From an uncultured Parafilimonas sp. (GTDB lineage Bacteria > Bacteroidota > Bacteroidia > Chitinophagales > Chitinophagaceae), in assembly GCA_903882935.1 (NCBI GenBank), contig CAIRZB010000107.1:1-43633 (forward strand): DNA of 43,633 nucleotides. Direction: 5' to 3'. The notes below the pieces were generated by a model that was not told where the DNA came from, made no database searches, and saw nothing but the letters and a program-made list of their open reading frames with translations. The stretch's first letter is position 1. The number at the start of each line of letters is the position of its first letter. A program made the translations under genes and the position numbers. Positions 8,564 to 17,226 of this stretch are shown one piece after another.

Positions 8564-10804
8564 TTATTGTAAAAGGCCCCATTGTAAATTGCGTTTTAGC
8601 TGATACTGTTTTTGTTCCTGCGGGTCGTAGCATATCATGTAAATCCATCCGTTACCAAATAGTTTTTGCAGAACTTCATGTTGCCCAATAATGTGGCTAA
8701 TCCTGTCTTTTGGGGCATATACCACCACCGTTAATCTCAGCGGCTTGTGGTATGCTTCTGCATCCGATGCAAAAACAGACTGCAAGGGCAGGCCATGCAT
8801 TAAATCGCTGGCATTGCCTTGCATGATGCCTATTTTGCCGGTAATGTTTTTGGTGATTTTGCTGCCTCCCCCAAAAGCCACATTGTCTAAAGTTGAAAAA
8901 AAGTACTGTGCGTTTATCCATTGTGCTACTACCATTGGCGCTGTTAATATGGTTGTAAGCAGTAAACCGTCGCTGTCTTGTTCCCACTCGTATGAGTGCA
9001 GGAATGAACGGCCTTCGAGGTTGATGTTTTTGGTAAGCCAACGGGGGGCGGCAATAAAGGCGGCGTTTTTGGCAAGCCCCCATTCAGGGCGCACCTGGGC
9101 CCAGTCTTTTGAGCGCATGCCAATTGCCTGCTGCGCTCTTGCGGCGGTTGTATTTACACCCATTTCCCCCCCCCGCCAAATGCGGTTTTTATTGCCGGCA
9201 AGTGCAAGGTTGCTTTTGAGTGCAGTAAGCTGGCTGGCCAAGCTGCCGGTTGTTTGCTCATTGTAAATCTCTACTTCATCTGTGGTGGTATTGTGTTCGG
9301 CCGCTAAAAAAGTGGTATCGGCGGTAATATCAATGCCCTGCTTTCTAAGTTCGTTCCGCACGTTTTCATCATTCAATATTTTGGCAAGTATTCTTGCATT
9401 GGGGGCGCCGTGCCTGCCCCCGCAGGCACCACAATCCAGGGCGGTTGCATACGCGTTATTTTCTGTTGTGCTGCCGTGGCCGCAAAAAACAACCAGTGGT
9501 GCAAAGTTGCCGGTAAGCCCCATTAATTTTAAGGCACCGGCCGCAAAGGATACCTGCTGCATAAACGGTATGGCCTCAATGTTGGGTGTTACGGTATAAT
9601 CAGGTGCCACCCATTTTTGTGCGGTTGACTGTAAATAGGATGCTCCGGCGGGCGCGAGGCTTTTAAGCCCCATCCACAATCCGCTTGCCAGCCCCATGGT
9701 TTCCACAAGGCTAAAGGGGGTAGTGAAGGTGTATTTAAGCGATTGGTATAACTTTTTAAGACTTTTAAGCCTGCTGTGCCCTTCTTTACATGATTGGTGG
9801 GAGCAGTTGGGCAGTTGTTGCACAGTGTAGGCTGGCTTTAACAGCACGGGGCAAGATGCATACGATTCCCCGGTTACCGGGTTGCCAATGGTAACCGGTA
9901 TGCCAAAAAAGCCTGCAAACCCATAGGTTTCGTAGTTGCCAACAGCCTCTATAGCCCTCCTAAAAGGTTCAGACCGTACATCAATACAAAATACCAGATG
10001 CGCCTCCGCTTTTAGTTTTTGTGGCGGTGGCTGTATACTGTCAAGTTGTTTAATAAGGCTTTGCTGATAGGATGCTTCGTTATTTACAATGGTCCTATAA
10101 GTATTTGTAATATTTGTTTCCAGCAGGGCTTTTTTGTGCCAGTTAATAAGTTCCTTAGCCTGCGGCCAAATAAGGCAGGTTAGCACCAGCCTGAAGGCTG
10201 TGTATTCGGTTTGTGTAACCGGGTGCTGGTGAAATGCATCTTGCTCATCTGCCCAGTTGGTGCGGTATTGTATATATGCTGCCCAGCCTGGCAGCGTTGT
10301 AAGCATCAATGTTAAAAACAGCTCACAGTCGTCAGTATTAATGCCAAGATAAAGCAACGCTTCTGCAATAATTTCTTCAGGCGCACTCGGTAGTTTTGCA
10401 AGCCACTGTACTTTATGCCGGTTGTTTTTATGAAGCTGTTTATCAAAACCTACCAGTGTTAATGTGCTTTTTAAAAATCCTTTCGTGCGCAACGGCATTT
10501 GTATGGTTGATTGCCCCTGGTCAAAAAAAACCTGTAACCACTTTATGGTTTCCCGGTTAACATGCTCCATGCCTGCTGGCATGTGTTGCTGTTGAAAATA
10601 GGCGTGGGCCTGTGCAAGCCCTTCTTCAAAAGCCACATGTTCAAAGCCGGCCAAGGGGTTAACGGCAATCAGGTTTTTAAGCGGCCAGAACGGGGTAATT
10701 TTTTTCCAACTATTTTCCATGGCTTTGTAAATAGCCAAATTGTTGTTGATGTGTAAAACCTCAGTATTGTTTTCTGCTAAAACTGCGTCTGTTATTTCTT
10801 TCAT
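8564..10804 (-). CDS. dabA: Inorganic carbon transporter subunit DabA (DUF2309)
   Basis: DabA is the beta-carbonic-anhydrase-like cytoplasmic subunit of the DAB complex, which with DabB drives one-way hydration of CO2 to bicarbonate using a cation gradient. Zinc-site residues are visible: C273 and D275 in FCIDVRSE, H443 in FCGHGST and C458 in LDCGACGG. The H-to-C distance of 15 equals that of the characterised Halothiobacillus enzyme (C351/D353/H524/C539). The 746-residue length is slightly short for the family. I start at the ATG at 10802-10804, 10 bases after the dabB stop, with AGAGG upstream. An in-frame start at 10888 would overlap dabB by 74 bases and add an unlikely 28-residue extension. 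Confidence 0.93.
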   Translation of the reverse strand: MKEITDAVLAENNTEVLHINNNLAIYKAMENSWKKITPFWPLKNLIAVNPLAGFEHVAFEEGLAQAHAYFQQQHMPAGMEHVNRETIKWLQVFFDQGQSTIQMPLRTKGFLKSTLTLVGFDKQLHKNNRHKVQWLAKLPSAPEEIIAEALLYLGINTDDCELFLTLMLTTLPGWAAYIQYRTNWADEQDAFHQHPVTQTEYTAFRLVLTCLIWPQAKELINWHKKALLETNITNTYRTIVNNEASYQQSLIKQLDSIQPPPQKLKAEAHLVFCIDVRSEPFRRAIEAVGNYETYGFAGFFGIPVTIGNPVTGESYASCPVLLKPAYTVQQLPNCSHQSCKEGHSRLKSLKKLYQSLKYTFTTPFSLVETMGLASGLWMGLKSLAPAGASYLQSTAQKWVAPDYTVTPNIEAIPFMQQVSFAAGALKLMGLTGNFAPLVVFCGHGSTTENNAYATALDCGACGGRHGAPNARILAKILNDENVRNELRKQGIDITADTTFLAAEHNTTTDEVEIYNEQTTGSLASQLTALKSNLALAGNKNRIWRGGEMGVNTTAARAQQAIGMRSKDWAQVRPEWGLAKNAAFIAAPRWLTKNINLEGRSFLHSYEWEQDSDGLLLTTILTAPMVVAQWINAQYFFSTLDNVAFGGGSKITKNITGKIGIMQGNASDLMHGLPLQSVFASDAEAYHKPLRLTVVVYAPKDRISHIIGQHEVLQKLFGNGWIYMICYDPQEQKQYQLKRNLQWGLLQ

Positions 10805-10814
10805 ACTAACCTCT

Positions 10815-12161
10815 TTAAAATTGGTATTTATTGCGGTGTGCGGTAATTGTATTGGGGTGCGGCTGGCTAGCATTAAGCATTTGCACATACTTTTTAAGCA
10901 GCCATGCCGGATATAAGTTTTTTTGGGCTGAGGGGTTTATAAAAAGCATCGCCAGCCATGAGCCGAGCAGTAACGCGGCAGCCAAAAAGTGAACTGCATT
11001 TAATGGTTGTGGTGCCATTAAGTGTAAAGGGGCAAGTGTACCCTCAATAAGCCCTACACTTAAGCCGTATATAAATCCCATGGCCGCTGTTGCCAACGCG
11101 GCTACCAGCAGTTTTGCTGTTGCCTTACCACGTATAATGGGCAGTGCAAACTGTGCCCCGGTAAGCATTGCCAAAAAAGTAAGGAACGATGTTGTGTTAG
11201 GGGCTAATATTTGCTTACCGCTGCTTATACAAAACATAAAAGCTGCTGCTACCCCGCAAACAAGTGCCATTAAAAATTGAATGAATGATGGGGGATATTC
11301 CAGGTCAAGCCGTTTCTCTTTCGCTGCCGAGCCCAACCCCAGAAATAGGTATGCTTTAAACAACCCATGCCAGCACAGGTGTGCCACTGCGGCAGGAAAT
11401 AAGCCAAGCCCGCATTGGGCAATCATAAACCCCATTTGCCCCATGGTAGAGCAGGCAAGCATTCGTTTTATATCGCTTTGCATCAGTTTCCAAAGCGTGC
11501 CCAGCACAGCTGTTGTTATACCAGTAATAAAAATGATGTTCAAAATATCTGCATTGCTTGCCAGCATGGGTGCAAACCGGGTTAGCAGAAAGCCGCCGCC
11601 GTTTACAAGCCCGGCATGCATTATCGCAGATACCGGGGTGGGGGCGTTTAAAGAGCTGGTTAACCATCGGTGAAAAGGCCATAACGCTGACTGCGTAATG
11701 GCGGCAAGTAGTAACAGCCCGCCAGCTGTAAATACCCATTTAAACGCTATCGGTTTTGTAACCAAGGCGTGTATTGAGGTTTCACCGGTTACGTTGTACA
11801 GCAGCAGCAGTGCAGCCCCCAGAAAAACAAACCCCAACGTAAAGTTTTTTACTGCAATTATGGAAGACTGTTTCGCTGCCTCCCACACATGTTTGTGCAA
11901 CATCAGCCTGGTGAGTAAAGCATTGCCCACTGCCCACGACACCAAGAACAGCAGAATATGGTCTGCACATACCATCGCCGAAACGCTTACTACAAGCGCC
12001 AGCAAATTGCCAAAGAAAGCCTTTTGCCGTCTGTCGCCCTTTAAGTACCGGGTGGCGTATGATGCAACAATGATTGCTACAAAAAATATAAGCGCCAAAA
12101 CAACCATACTTAGCCTGTCAGCATTAAACAATTGGGGTAAACCTGCTAATTTTTGCCTCAT
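10815..12161 (-). CDS. dabB: DAB complex membrane subunit DabB (NuoL/MrpA-like)
   Basis: This 448-residue, highly hydrophobic protein belongs to the proton-conducting membrane transporter family related to complex I subunit NuoL. Visible motifs include LLAAITQSALWPFHRWLTSS and APTPVSAIMHAGLVNGGGFL, with the conserved Lys/His region near the middle (SDIKRMLACSTMGQMGFM). There are roughly 12 membrane segments. No other nuo or mrp genes are nearby and dabA follows by 10 bases, which identifies it as DabB. It should supply the ion gradient coupling for DabA. The probable promoter is at 12188-12195 on the minus strand, under LysR control. Confidence 0.92.
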   Translation of the reverse strand: MRQKLAGLPQLFNADRLSMVVLALIFFVAIIVASYATRYLKGDRRQKAFFGNLLALVVSVSAMVCADHILLFLVSWAVGNALLTRLMLHKHVWEAAKQSSIIAVKNFTLGFVFLGAALLLLYNVTGETSIHALVTKPIAFKWVFTAGGLLLLAAITQSALWPFHRWLTSSLNAPTPVSAIMHAGLVNGGGFLLTRFAPMLASNADILNIIFITGITTAVLGTLWKLMQSDIKRMLACSTMGQMGFMIAQCGLGLFPAAVAHLCWHGLFKAYLFLGLGSAAKEKRLDLEYPPSFIQFLMALVCGVAAAFMFCISSGKQILAPNTTSFLTFLAMLTGAQFALPIIRGKATAKLLVAALATAAMGFIYGLSVGLIEGTLAPLHLMAPQPLNAVHFLAAALLLGSWLAMLFINPSAQKNLYPAWLLKKYVQMLNASQPHPNTITAHRNKYQF

Positions 12162-12187
12162 TTTTAAAATTTGATTTACGTTGGCGG

Positions 12188-12247
12188 CAAAACTATCTTA
12201 TGTTTGCGTATAAGAAAAGCGACTAATTCTAATACTTAAAATAAGAA
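12188..12247. promoter_or_regulatory. Divergent dabBA / lysR control region with LysR-type operators
   Basis: TCTTAT (12196-12201) and ATAAGA (12210-12215) form a perfect inverted repeat with an 8-base spacer, containing the T-N11-A pattern of LysR sites. It abuts a minus-strand -7 box for dabB (TAGTTTTG, 12188-12195), which has no -33 TTG at the right distance. It overlaps a plus-strand -7 box for lysR (TATGTTTG, 12199-12206). A second imperfect site (ATTCTAA...TAAGAAT) spans about 12225-12247. The arrangement suggests activation of dabBA and autorepression of lysR. Confidence 0.6.
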
Positions 12248-12256
12248 TAACTAATA

Positions 12257-13108
12257 ATGTCATTTGATTCTCTAACCTTAGAGTGTTTTATAGCTGTGGC
12301 AGAAACTGCCAGTTTTACACGTGCCGCTGATAAAGTGGCCCGAACACAATCGGCGGTAAGCCAGCAGATTAATAAGCTTGAAAACTTGGTAGGCAAGCCC
12401 CTTGTTACAAGGGCAAGGCATATTTCATTAACTTCAGAAGGGGAGATATTTTTAAGCTATGCCAAAAAAATTGTGCAGTTAAACCGCGACGCGATGGACA
12501 GGTTTAAGCACCCCGAACTGCAGGGCGAAGTACGCTTTGGTTTGCCGGAGGATTTTGCCAGTGTTTTTCTATCTGATGTGCTTACTGAATACGCCTCGCT
12601 TCACCCGCGTATTATGCTTAATGTGGAGTGCGACCTTACGCTCAACCTTTTTTCCCGTTTTAAGCAAAAGGAATTCGACCTAGTACTGGTGAAAATGAAC
12701 AGGCCTGAAGATTTTCCCAACGGCATGGATGTGTGGTCGGAAGCTTTAGAATGGGTGGGGAACAAAAATTTAGCCAGTTTTGACGATGAGCACCCTGTGC
12801 CGCTAGTATTGTCTCCCCAGCCATGTGTGTATAGGGCAAGGGCAATACATGCCTTGGAAAATATTAAACGCAATTGGCGCATCGTTTTTTCAAGCCACAG
12901 TTACGCGGGTACTATTGCCGCTATAAAAGCCGGCATGGGCATTACCGTGTTGCCCCGTAACATGGTACCGGCCGACCTGCAAATCATCCGTAAAAACAAG
13001 GACTTGCCTAAGTTGGACGATACCCATATTTCTTTATTGAAACACCATGATAAAAACCTTGCTGTAAATTCTTTTGAAAAGTTTGTTGTTGAAAGGTTAA
13101 AGCCTTAA
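12257..13108 (+). CDS. LysR-family regulator, probable controller of dabBA
   Basis: The 283-residue protein has a LysR winged-helix domain at about residues 1-62 (FIAVAETASFTRAADKVARTQSAVSQQINKLE). A periplasmic-binding-like effector domain follows (EVRFGLPEDFASVFL to AIKAGMGITVLPR). It is divergent from dabB across a 95-base gap holding LysR-type palindromes. LysR regulators commonly control the operon facing them, and CbbR-like members respond to carbon metabolites. The dabBA link is therefore well supported by position, but the effector is unknown. Length is slightly short for the family (about 290-310), mainly at the C-terminus. Confidence 0.9.
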   Translation: MSFDSLTLECFIAVAETASFTRAADKVARTQSAVSQQINKLENLVGKPLVTRARHISLTSEGEIFLSYAKKIVQLNRDAMDRFKHPELQGEVRFGLPEDFASVFLSDVLTEYASLHPRIMLNVECDLTLNLFSRFKQKEFDLVLVKMNRPEDFPNGMDVWSEALEWVGNKNLASFDDEHPVPLVLSPQPCVYRARAIHALENIKRNWRIVFSSHSYAGTIAAIKAGMGITVLPRNMVPADLQIIRKNKDLPKLDDTHISLLKHHDKNLAVNSFEKFVVERLKP

Positions 13109-13216
13109 CGCAGCTACGCCTGGGGTTAGCGAAATACATGGTAACAAGGCAAATTGATAGAACAGGCTAATTATAAACTTCGGTTTACTTTGATAAATGC
13201 GTAGTGCTATGCCCGG

Positions 13217-15025
13217 TTACTCCTTCAATTCAATACCAATCTTACGCATGAGTATGGAGGCATTGAGGCTGGTGCAAATACCCGGCTTTAATTTATAATC
13301 AAAATATAGTTCATCGTTGGCTACCTGTACATCAAAATGGTAATTGCTTACCGCATCGGGATAGTCGGTTTCCAGCTTGGCCAGTTCCACATCGTGGGTG
13401 GCGGTAACGGCTACCGCACCGTGCTGTATAAATTGCTGTATCAAAGCTTTGGAGCCGGTATGCCTGTCTAACGAGTTGGTGCCACGCAATATCTCATCCA
13501 GCAGGATAAATATTTTTTGTTTGGAATTTACCGCTTCAATAATTGATTTCAGCTTTTTAAGCTCCGCGTAAAAGGTGCTGGTGCTTTCGGCAAGGTTATC
13601 GGCAATGCGCATGCTGCTCATGATTAATACTGGCGAAATGGTGAAGCTTTCGGCACAAACCGGTGCCCCCATCAGTGCCATTATGCTGTTTACCCCCACG
13701 CTGCGTAAAAACGTGCTTTTGCCCCCCATGTTGCTGCCCGTAATAATACTTACTTTGCCAGTGCCTTGCAGGGTAAAGCTGCTATCTACCCTTTTGCCTG
13801 CGGCAATAAGCGGGTGGCCAAGTTGGGTGGCACTAAAGGTAAAATGTTCATCTGCAATGGCGGGGTAACACCATGTAGGCTGGTTAAAAGCCAGGGTGGC
13901 AATGCTTGCGGCAACCTCGGTTTGGGCAATAGCTGCAAACCAATGGGCCGCTGCGGTACTATTTTTGGCCTTCCAGCGGTTAAGCAGCAGCAGTTGCCGG
14001 AGGTCCCACAGAAGGAAAGTATTTAAAAAATAGAACGCAAAAATATTGAGCCTTACATCAAACCGGTTAAGCACAGCTTTAAGCTGCTGTATTTCCGCAG
14101 AGGCGGTTAACTGCTCCGCATTCTGGAGGTTTTTTTTAATGCCCGTCAGAAAGACGCTGTTAAAAGGCTCCTCTTCAATATGCTTAAGCTGGCTGCTAAA
14201 CGTATCAACCTCAGGCACTATTTTGCTCAGTAGCAGCCAAGTATCGTTTATGCGTTTGCTAAGCGAAAATGCAAATACAAAAAACACAAACACTATCGTG
14301 TAAAACAGTGGCGTGGTAATGTTATTGTTAAGGTACAACAGCAGGCAGCCTATGGTTATGGCGGGGTAAATACGTGCCAGCCACAGCCAGCCCGGTGCGT
14401 TGAAGATGGCGGGCCTGGTAAGCCAGTTTTTTATCCTGTTTTCGGTGTAAAGGGTAACCGGGTTTGCCATGCCAAACGCGAGCATTTGCTGCCGCCATAG
14501 TGTGTTGCCGGCTAGTTCTTTTGAGGCTTCCTGCGCTGCCAATATTTCTTCTTTGGTGCTGGGCTTTAAAAGTTTGTCGGCCAATAACTGGGTGCTTTGT
14601 TCTGCAGTGCAACGGCTTATATACTGGTACAGCGATGAGGGGCCAAAAACATCCATATCCTGCGCGTACGGGTGGTTGGGTGTTTCCAGCTTTTTACCGT
14701 CTTCCCTTTCGGAAAAATTATTGTTCAGCAGGTTTATCTCGTCCCGGTTTATGGTGAGTAGGTTTTCTACATTCTGCAACTTTTCTTTAAGGTCGGTATC
14801 CACCGAAACGGCGTACAAAAAAAAGCAGATGCCTGCAATGGCCGCCAGCAGTATCATCCACAACTCACTACCCCAGGCGACTTTAACCATCAATATCGTG
14901 ATAATGGCTAGGGCTAAGCGCAACCACCCAATAACTGATCTTTTAGCTTTAATTGCCGCAGCCTGTTTACTGTATGCTCCAATATTGTTTGTGTATACTT
15001 GCTGCGGGCCCAACTGTTCCTTCAT
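13217..15025 (-). CDS. Membrane-anchored MutS-like ATPase
   Basis: This 602-residue protein has a C-terminal MutS ATPase domain: Walker A ITGSNMGGKSTFLRSVG, Walker B FILLDEILRGTNSLDR and later AVTATHDVELAKLE. It lacks the mismatch-recognition and connector domains of true MutS. Two hydrophobic segments lie near residues 32-72 (LALAIITILMV, MILLAAIAGICFFLYAV) and another pair near 216-255, so it is probably an integral membrane protein. Related MutS-domain membrane proteins are known from Bacteroidota, but I know of no established role. It should not be annotated as mutS. It is divergent from ssrA, with its promoter region inside 15026-15200. Confidence 0.85.
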   Translation of the reverse strand: MKEQLGPQQVYTNNIGAYSKQAAAIKAKRSVIGWLRLALAIITILMVKVAWGSELWMILLAAIAGICFFLYAVSVDTDLKEKLQNVENLLTINRDEINLLNNNFSEREDGKKLETPNHPYAQDMDVFGPSSLYQYISRCTAEQSTQLLADKLLKPSTKEEILAAQEASKELAGNTLWRQQMLAFGMANPVTLYTENRIKNWLTRPAIFNAPGWLWLARIYPAITIGCLLLYLNNNITTPLFYTIVFVFFVFAFSLSKRINDTWLLLSKIVPEVDTFSSQLKHIEEEPFNSVFLTGIKKNLQNAEQLTASAEIQQLKAVLNRFDVRLNIFAFYFLNTFLLWDLRQLLLLNRWKAKNSTAAAHWFAAIAQTEVAASIATLAFNQPTWCYPAIADEHFTFSATQLGHPLIAAGKRVDSSFTLQGTGKVSIITGSNMGGKSTFLRSVGVNSIMALMGAPVCAESFTISPVLIMSSMRIADNLAESTSTFYAELKKLKSIIEAVNSKQKIFILLDEILRGTNSLDRHTGSKALIQQFIQHGAVAVTATHDVELAKLETDYPDAVSNYHFDVQVANDELYFDYKLKPGICTSLNASILMRKIGIELKE

Positions 15026-15188
15026 GGGTGTGAAGGTAGGTTTTTGCCGGGTTTGTTGGTGTTTTGTAAAGGTTTACCGGTTTGTTTAGCCCTTAACCGG
15101 TTGCAGGCTGTGCGGGTTGCGTTTCTCAAGTCGCAGGTTTTTACGCAGCATTTAACCCAAATAAGTTTATTGTTACCACAGAAATATG

Positions 15189-15196
15189 TAAATTTG
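15189..15196 (+). promoter_or_regulatory. Candidate -7 box for ssrA
   Basis: TAAATTTG matches TAnnTTTG. A TTG lies 16 bases upstream, shorter than usual. If used, transcription would start near 15203, and the palindrome at 15212-15246 would sit in the leader removed by RNase P. Confidence 0.35.
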
Positions 15197-15211
15197 CTGT
15201 TCGTTTGTAAG

Positions 15212-15246
15212 TTTTTGATTGCAATTTGTAAAACTGCAATCAAAAA
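15212..15246. repeat. 12-bp perfect palindrome upstream of ssrA
   Basis: TTTTTGATTGCA (15212-15223) is exactly inverted as TGCAATCAAAAA (15235-15246) with an 11-base spacer. It ends 17 bases before the mature tmRNA 5' end. It could be an operator, a precursor hairpin, or a terminator for transcripts coming from either side. Confidence 0.6.
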
Positions 15247-15263
15247 ACCATCAACTGGAAAAA

Positions 15264-15634
15264 GGGGCTGTATTGGTTTTGACAGCGTAGATTGGGTCAG
15301 GTGTAAGCATGCAGTGCGTTGGATAATTAGCACTTTAATCTGAATATTCAAAACTCAAATGGCAATACACAGTATGCCATGGCTGCCTAATCAGTGATTA
15401 GATAGTCATTAGGGCCGCCCGGGCAGGTTCGCCTGTTACCTTGCCCCGCCGCCGACTAAAAACAAAAACGGGATGCTGCAACAGAAGGCTGTGACTGTTG
15501 CTTAAGACCATCCAGCTAAGCGTGTAATCGGTTTGTCAGTTTCCTGTTATGCGCCGACAAGCAATAATCGAATAAGCATGTAGAAAGCTTGAAGCAAGTA
15601 TGTTTGGACGCGGGTTCGACTCCCGCCAGCTCCA
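15264..15634 (+). ncRNA. ssrA: tmRNA
   Basis: tmRNA rescues stalled ribosomes by acting as a tRNA-Ala and then as a short mRNA. The 5' end GGGGCTG (15264-15270) pairs with CAGCTCC (15627-15633) as the acceptor stem, followed by discriminator A. GCGGGTTCGACTCCCGC forms the T arm. The tag appears to begin at GGC 15361 and encodes GNTQYAMAA, with stop TAA at 15388-15390. That stop lies in a CTAATCA/TGATTAG hairpin typical of the post-tag helix. Nine residues and a YAMAA end resemble other Bacteroidota tags. CCA is not encoded (CTA follows the discriminator). The exact resume codon is inferred. Pseudoknot regions fill 15395-15590. Confidence 0.93.
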
Positions 15635-15636
15635 CT

Positions 15637-15664
15637 AAAAAAGCCACTGTAAAGTGGCTTTTTT
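15637..15664 (+). terminator. ssrA terminator
   Basis: A 12-bp perfect stem, AAAAAAGCCACT (15637-15648) with AGTGGCTTTTTT (15653-15664), has a GTAA loop of the stable GNRA type. It starts three bases after the tmRNA discriminator. The 225 bases from here to 15889 hold no gene that I can see. Confidence 0.9.
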
Positions 15665-15889
15665 ATTTATAGTTTACCCTTTGTGCTAAGGGTTTTATGC
15701 GACCTATTTTGGAACTTATCCTTTCATTCGTAATGGTAAGGTGGGGTATGCTGCCAAATGCCACACCTCATCCCCTAAAACAAATGTTCTTTGCTAATCC
15801 CCCACCTCCATATTTATAAAACGTTGTTATCCCCATCATCTTGTTGGTGATAATGTGCCTTTTTTTTGCACATATCGGCGCAATCCTTA

Positions 15890-17038
15890 CTAAAACCGGT
15901 TAAAAAATGCAATCGTCCTATAATTTGAATCCTTATAAAATTTATGTTGGGCAAAAGCAACATACAATTGGTCTTCGATGGCTTGTTGGGCCAAGGTATT
16001 GTACGGTGCGGGTATAATAGCCTGCCAGCTAGCATCTACGGCGGGATCGGTTTTTAAAAAGCCCTTTGTATTTAAATAACCTGCACCTTTTAGTGCGTTG
16101 TAAATACTGGCCGACCCATTGCTGCCAATACCTTGGTTTACGCTAAACCTATCAGCGTATATGGGGGTTGGCTCGTTAACGTAGTATGTGCATGGTATGC
16201 CCCGCCCCTTAAGCACGTTGTAGTTTGCCACAGCACTGGTTTGCCTATTGGGGTCGTCGGTAATGTCCATCGTGGCCATATTCCAAATTATGGGTACTGA
16301 TGACAATGGAAACACCTTTTGTATTCCGCCGTAACAGAAAAGCGCCCCGGCCTTGTAGCCTTTCAAATAAGTTATCACGCTGCAAAAGGCACTGCCGTCG
16401 CTCATACCCACGCCATACAATGGCTTGCCCACAGCAACAACGCCGGTGGTTTGCAGGCTTTTTAATATAGCATCTACATTCGCAATATCCACGTTGCCGG
16501 TTTGGGAAAGATCCCATTTTTTATTTACCCTGTCCTTACTTTCCGTAATTACAATGGCATACCCATTTGCAGCGGCATACTTGCAAAAGGCCATGTTCTC
16601 GGCCTGGCCTGCAGCCCAGTTTACCGCGCTGCCACCCGTGCCATGGTAAGGTAGTATAATGCCCCTGTAGTTGGTGGGGATATAATAATACACTTGGCTG
16701 CCATTGATAACGGTGTTGGTAAACGCTATTGAAGGCACTGTTTTATAGGTTGCCGTAACGCGAATGTTTAGTGCAGGCATTTTAACGGCACTGCGCCACT
16801 CATGCGGGCTTACAAGATTGGCTGTGTCGCCAGCCCATCCGTCGAACACTTGTGTGGTGGTGGGCGGGTCGGAAAACACATAGGTTGTGTCGCCGGTGGC
16901 ATATTGCCCCGAACCCGACCCATAGCTAACCGTTAGGCTGTATGTGGCTTGGGGCGTTGGGGTTGTATTTTGAAGCTGTTTGCTACAGCTCGTTATTAAA
17001 AAAAGTACTGCCACGGTAAGGGTTACCCGTTTAAACAT
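15890..17038 (-). CDS. Surface lipoprotein, PHB-depolymerase-like alpha/beta hydrolase
   Basis: The 382-residue precursor has a lipoprotein signal (MFKRVTLTVAVLFLITSC, Cys at 18). An approximately 75-residue domain follows, resembling the bacterial surface repeat (VSYGSGSGQYATGDT...FDGWAGD). The C-terminal region is an alpha/beta hydrolase, with oxyanion segment LPYHGTGGSA and nucleophile elbow GMSDGSA. The layout resembles secreted PHB-depolymerase/feruloyl-esterase-type enzymes, but the substrate is unknown. I start at the ATG at 17036-17038; a longer frame from 17122 would bury the signal peptide. A second secreted hydrolase lies upstream on the same strand, 188 bases away. Confidence 0.8.
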   Translation of the reverse strand: MFKRVTLTVAVLFLITSCSKQLQNTTPTPQATYSLTVSYGSGSGQYATGDTTYVFSDPPTTTQVFDGWAGDTANLVSPHEWRSAVKMPALNIRVTATYKTVPSIAFTNTVINGSQVYYYIPTNYRGIILPYHGTGGSAVNWAAGQAENMAFCKYAAANGYAIVITESKDRVNKKWDLSQTGNVDIANVDAILKSLQTTGVVAVGKPLYGVGMSDGSAFCSVITYLKGYKAGALFCYGGIQKVFPLSSVPIIWNMATMDITDDPNRQTSAVANYNVLKGRGIPCTYYVNEPTPIYADRFSVNQGIGSNGSASIYNALKGAGYLNTKGFLKTDPAVDASWQAIIPAPYNTLAQQAIEDQLYVAFAQHKFYKDSNYRTIAFFNRF

Positions 17039-17226
17039 GTTGTATTGGTTTGGTGCTATTGACTGATGCAATATTAAATGGTTTAAACAAACCAAACGAA
17101 GCCCCCCATTAAATAGCCACAATTATGCAAAGGCTGTTTACAAGCCCCGCAAGTGTTTTAAATAGCTTTGTCGCAATGCCCAAGCAAGCAACGCGTGGCG
17201 TTAGAAAATGGTAGGTTAAGCGCGGC

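Noticed and set aside
10805-10888. 28-residue N-terminal extension of DabA
   Set aside because: It would overlap dabB by 74 bases; the ATG at 10804 has an AGAGG upstream and fits the family N-terminus.
10815-12161. Complex I subunit NuoL or Mrp antiporter subunit
   Set aside because: No other nuo or mrp genes are present and dabA follows immediately.
13217-15025. Annotation as DNA mismatch repair MutS
   Set aside because: Only the ATPase part is shared; the recognition domains are missing and membrane segments are present.
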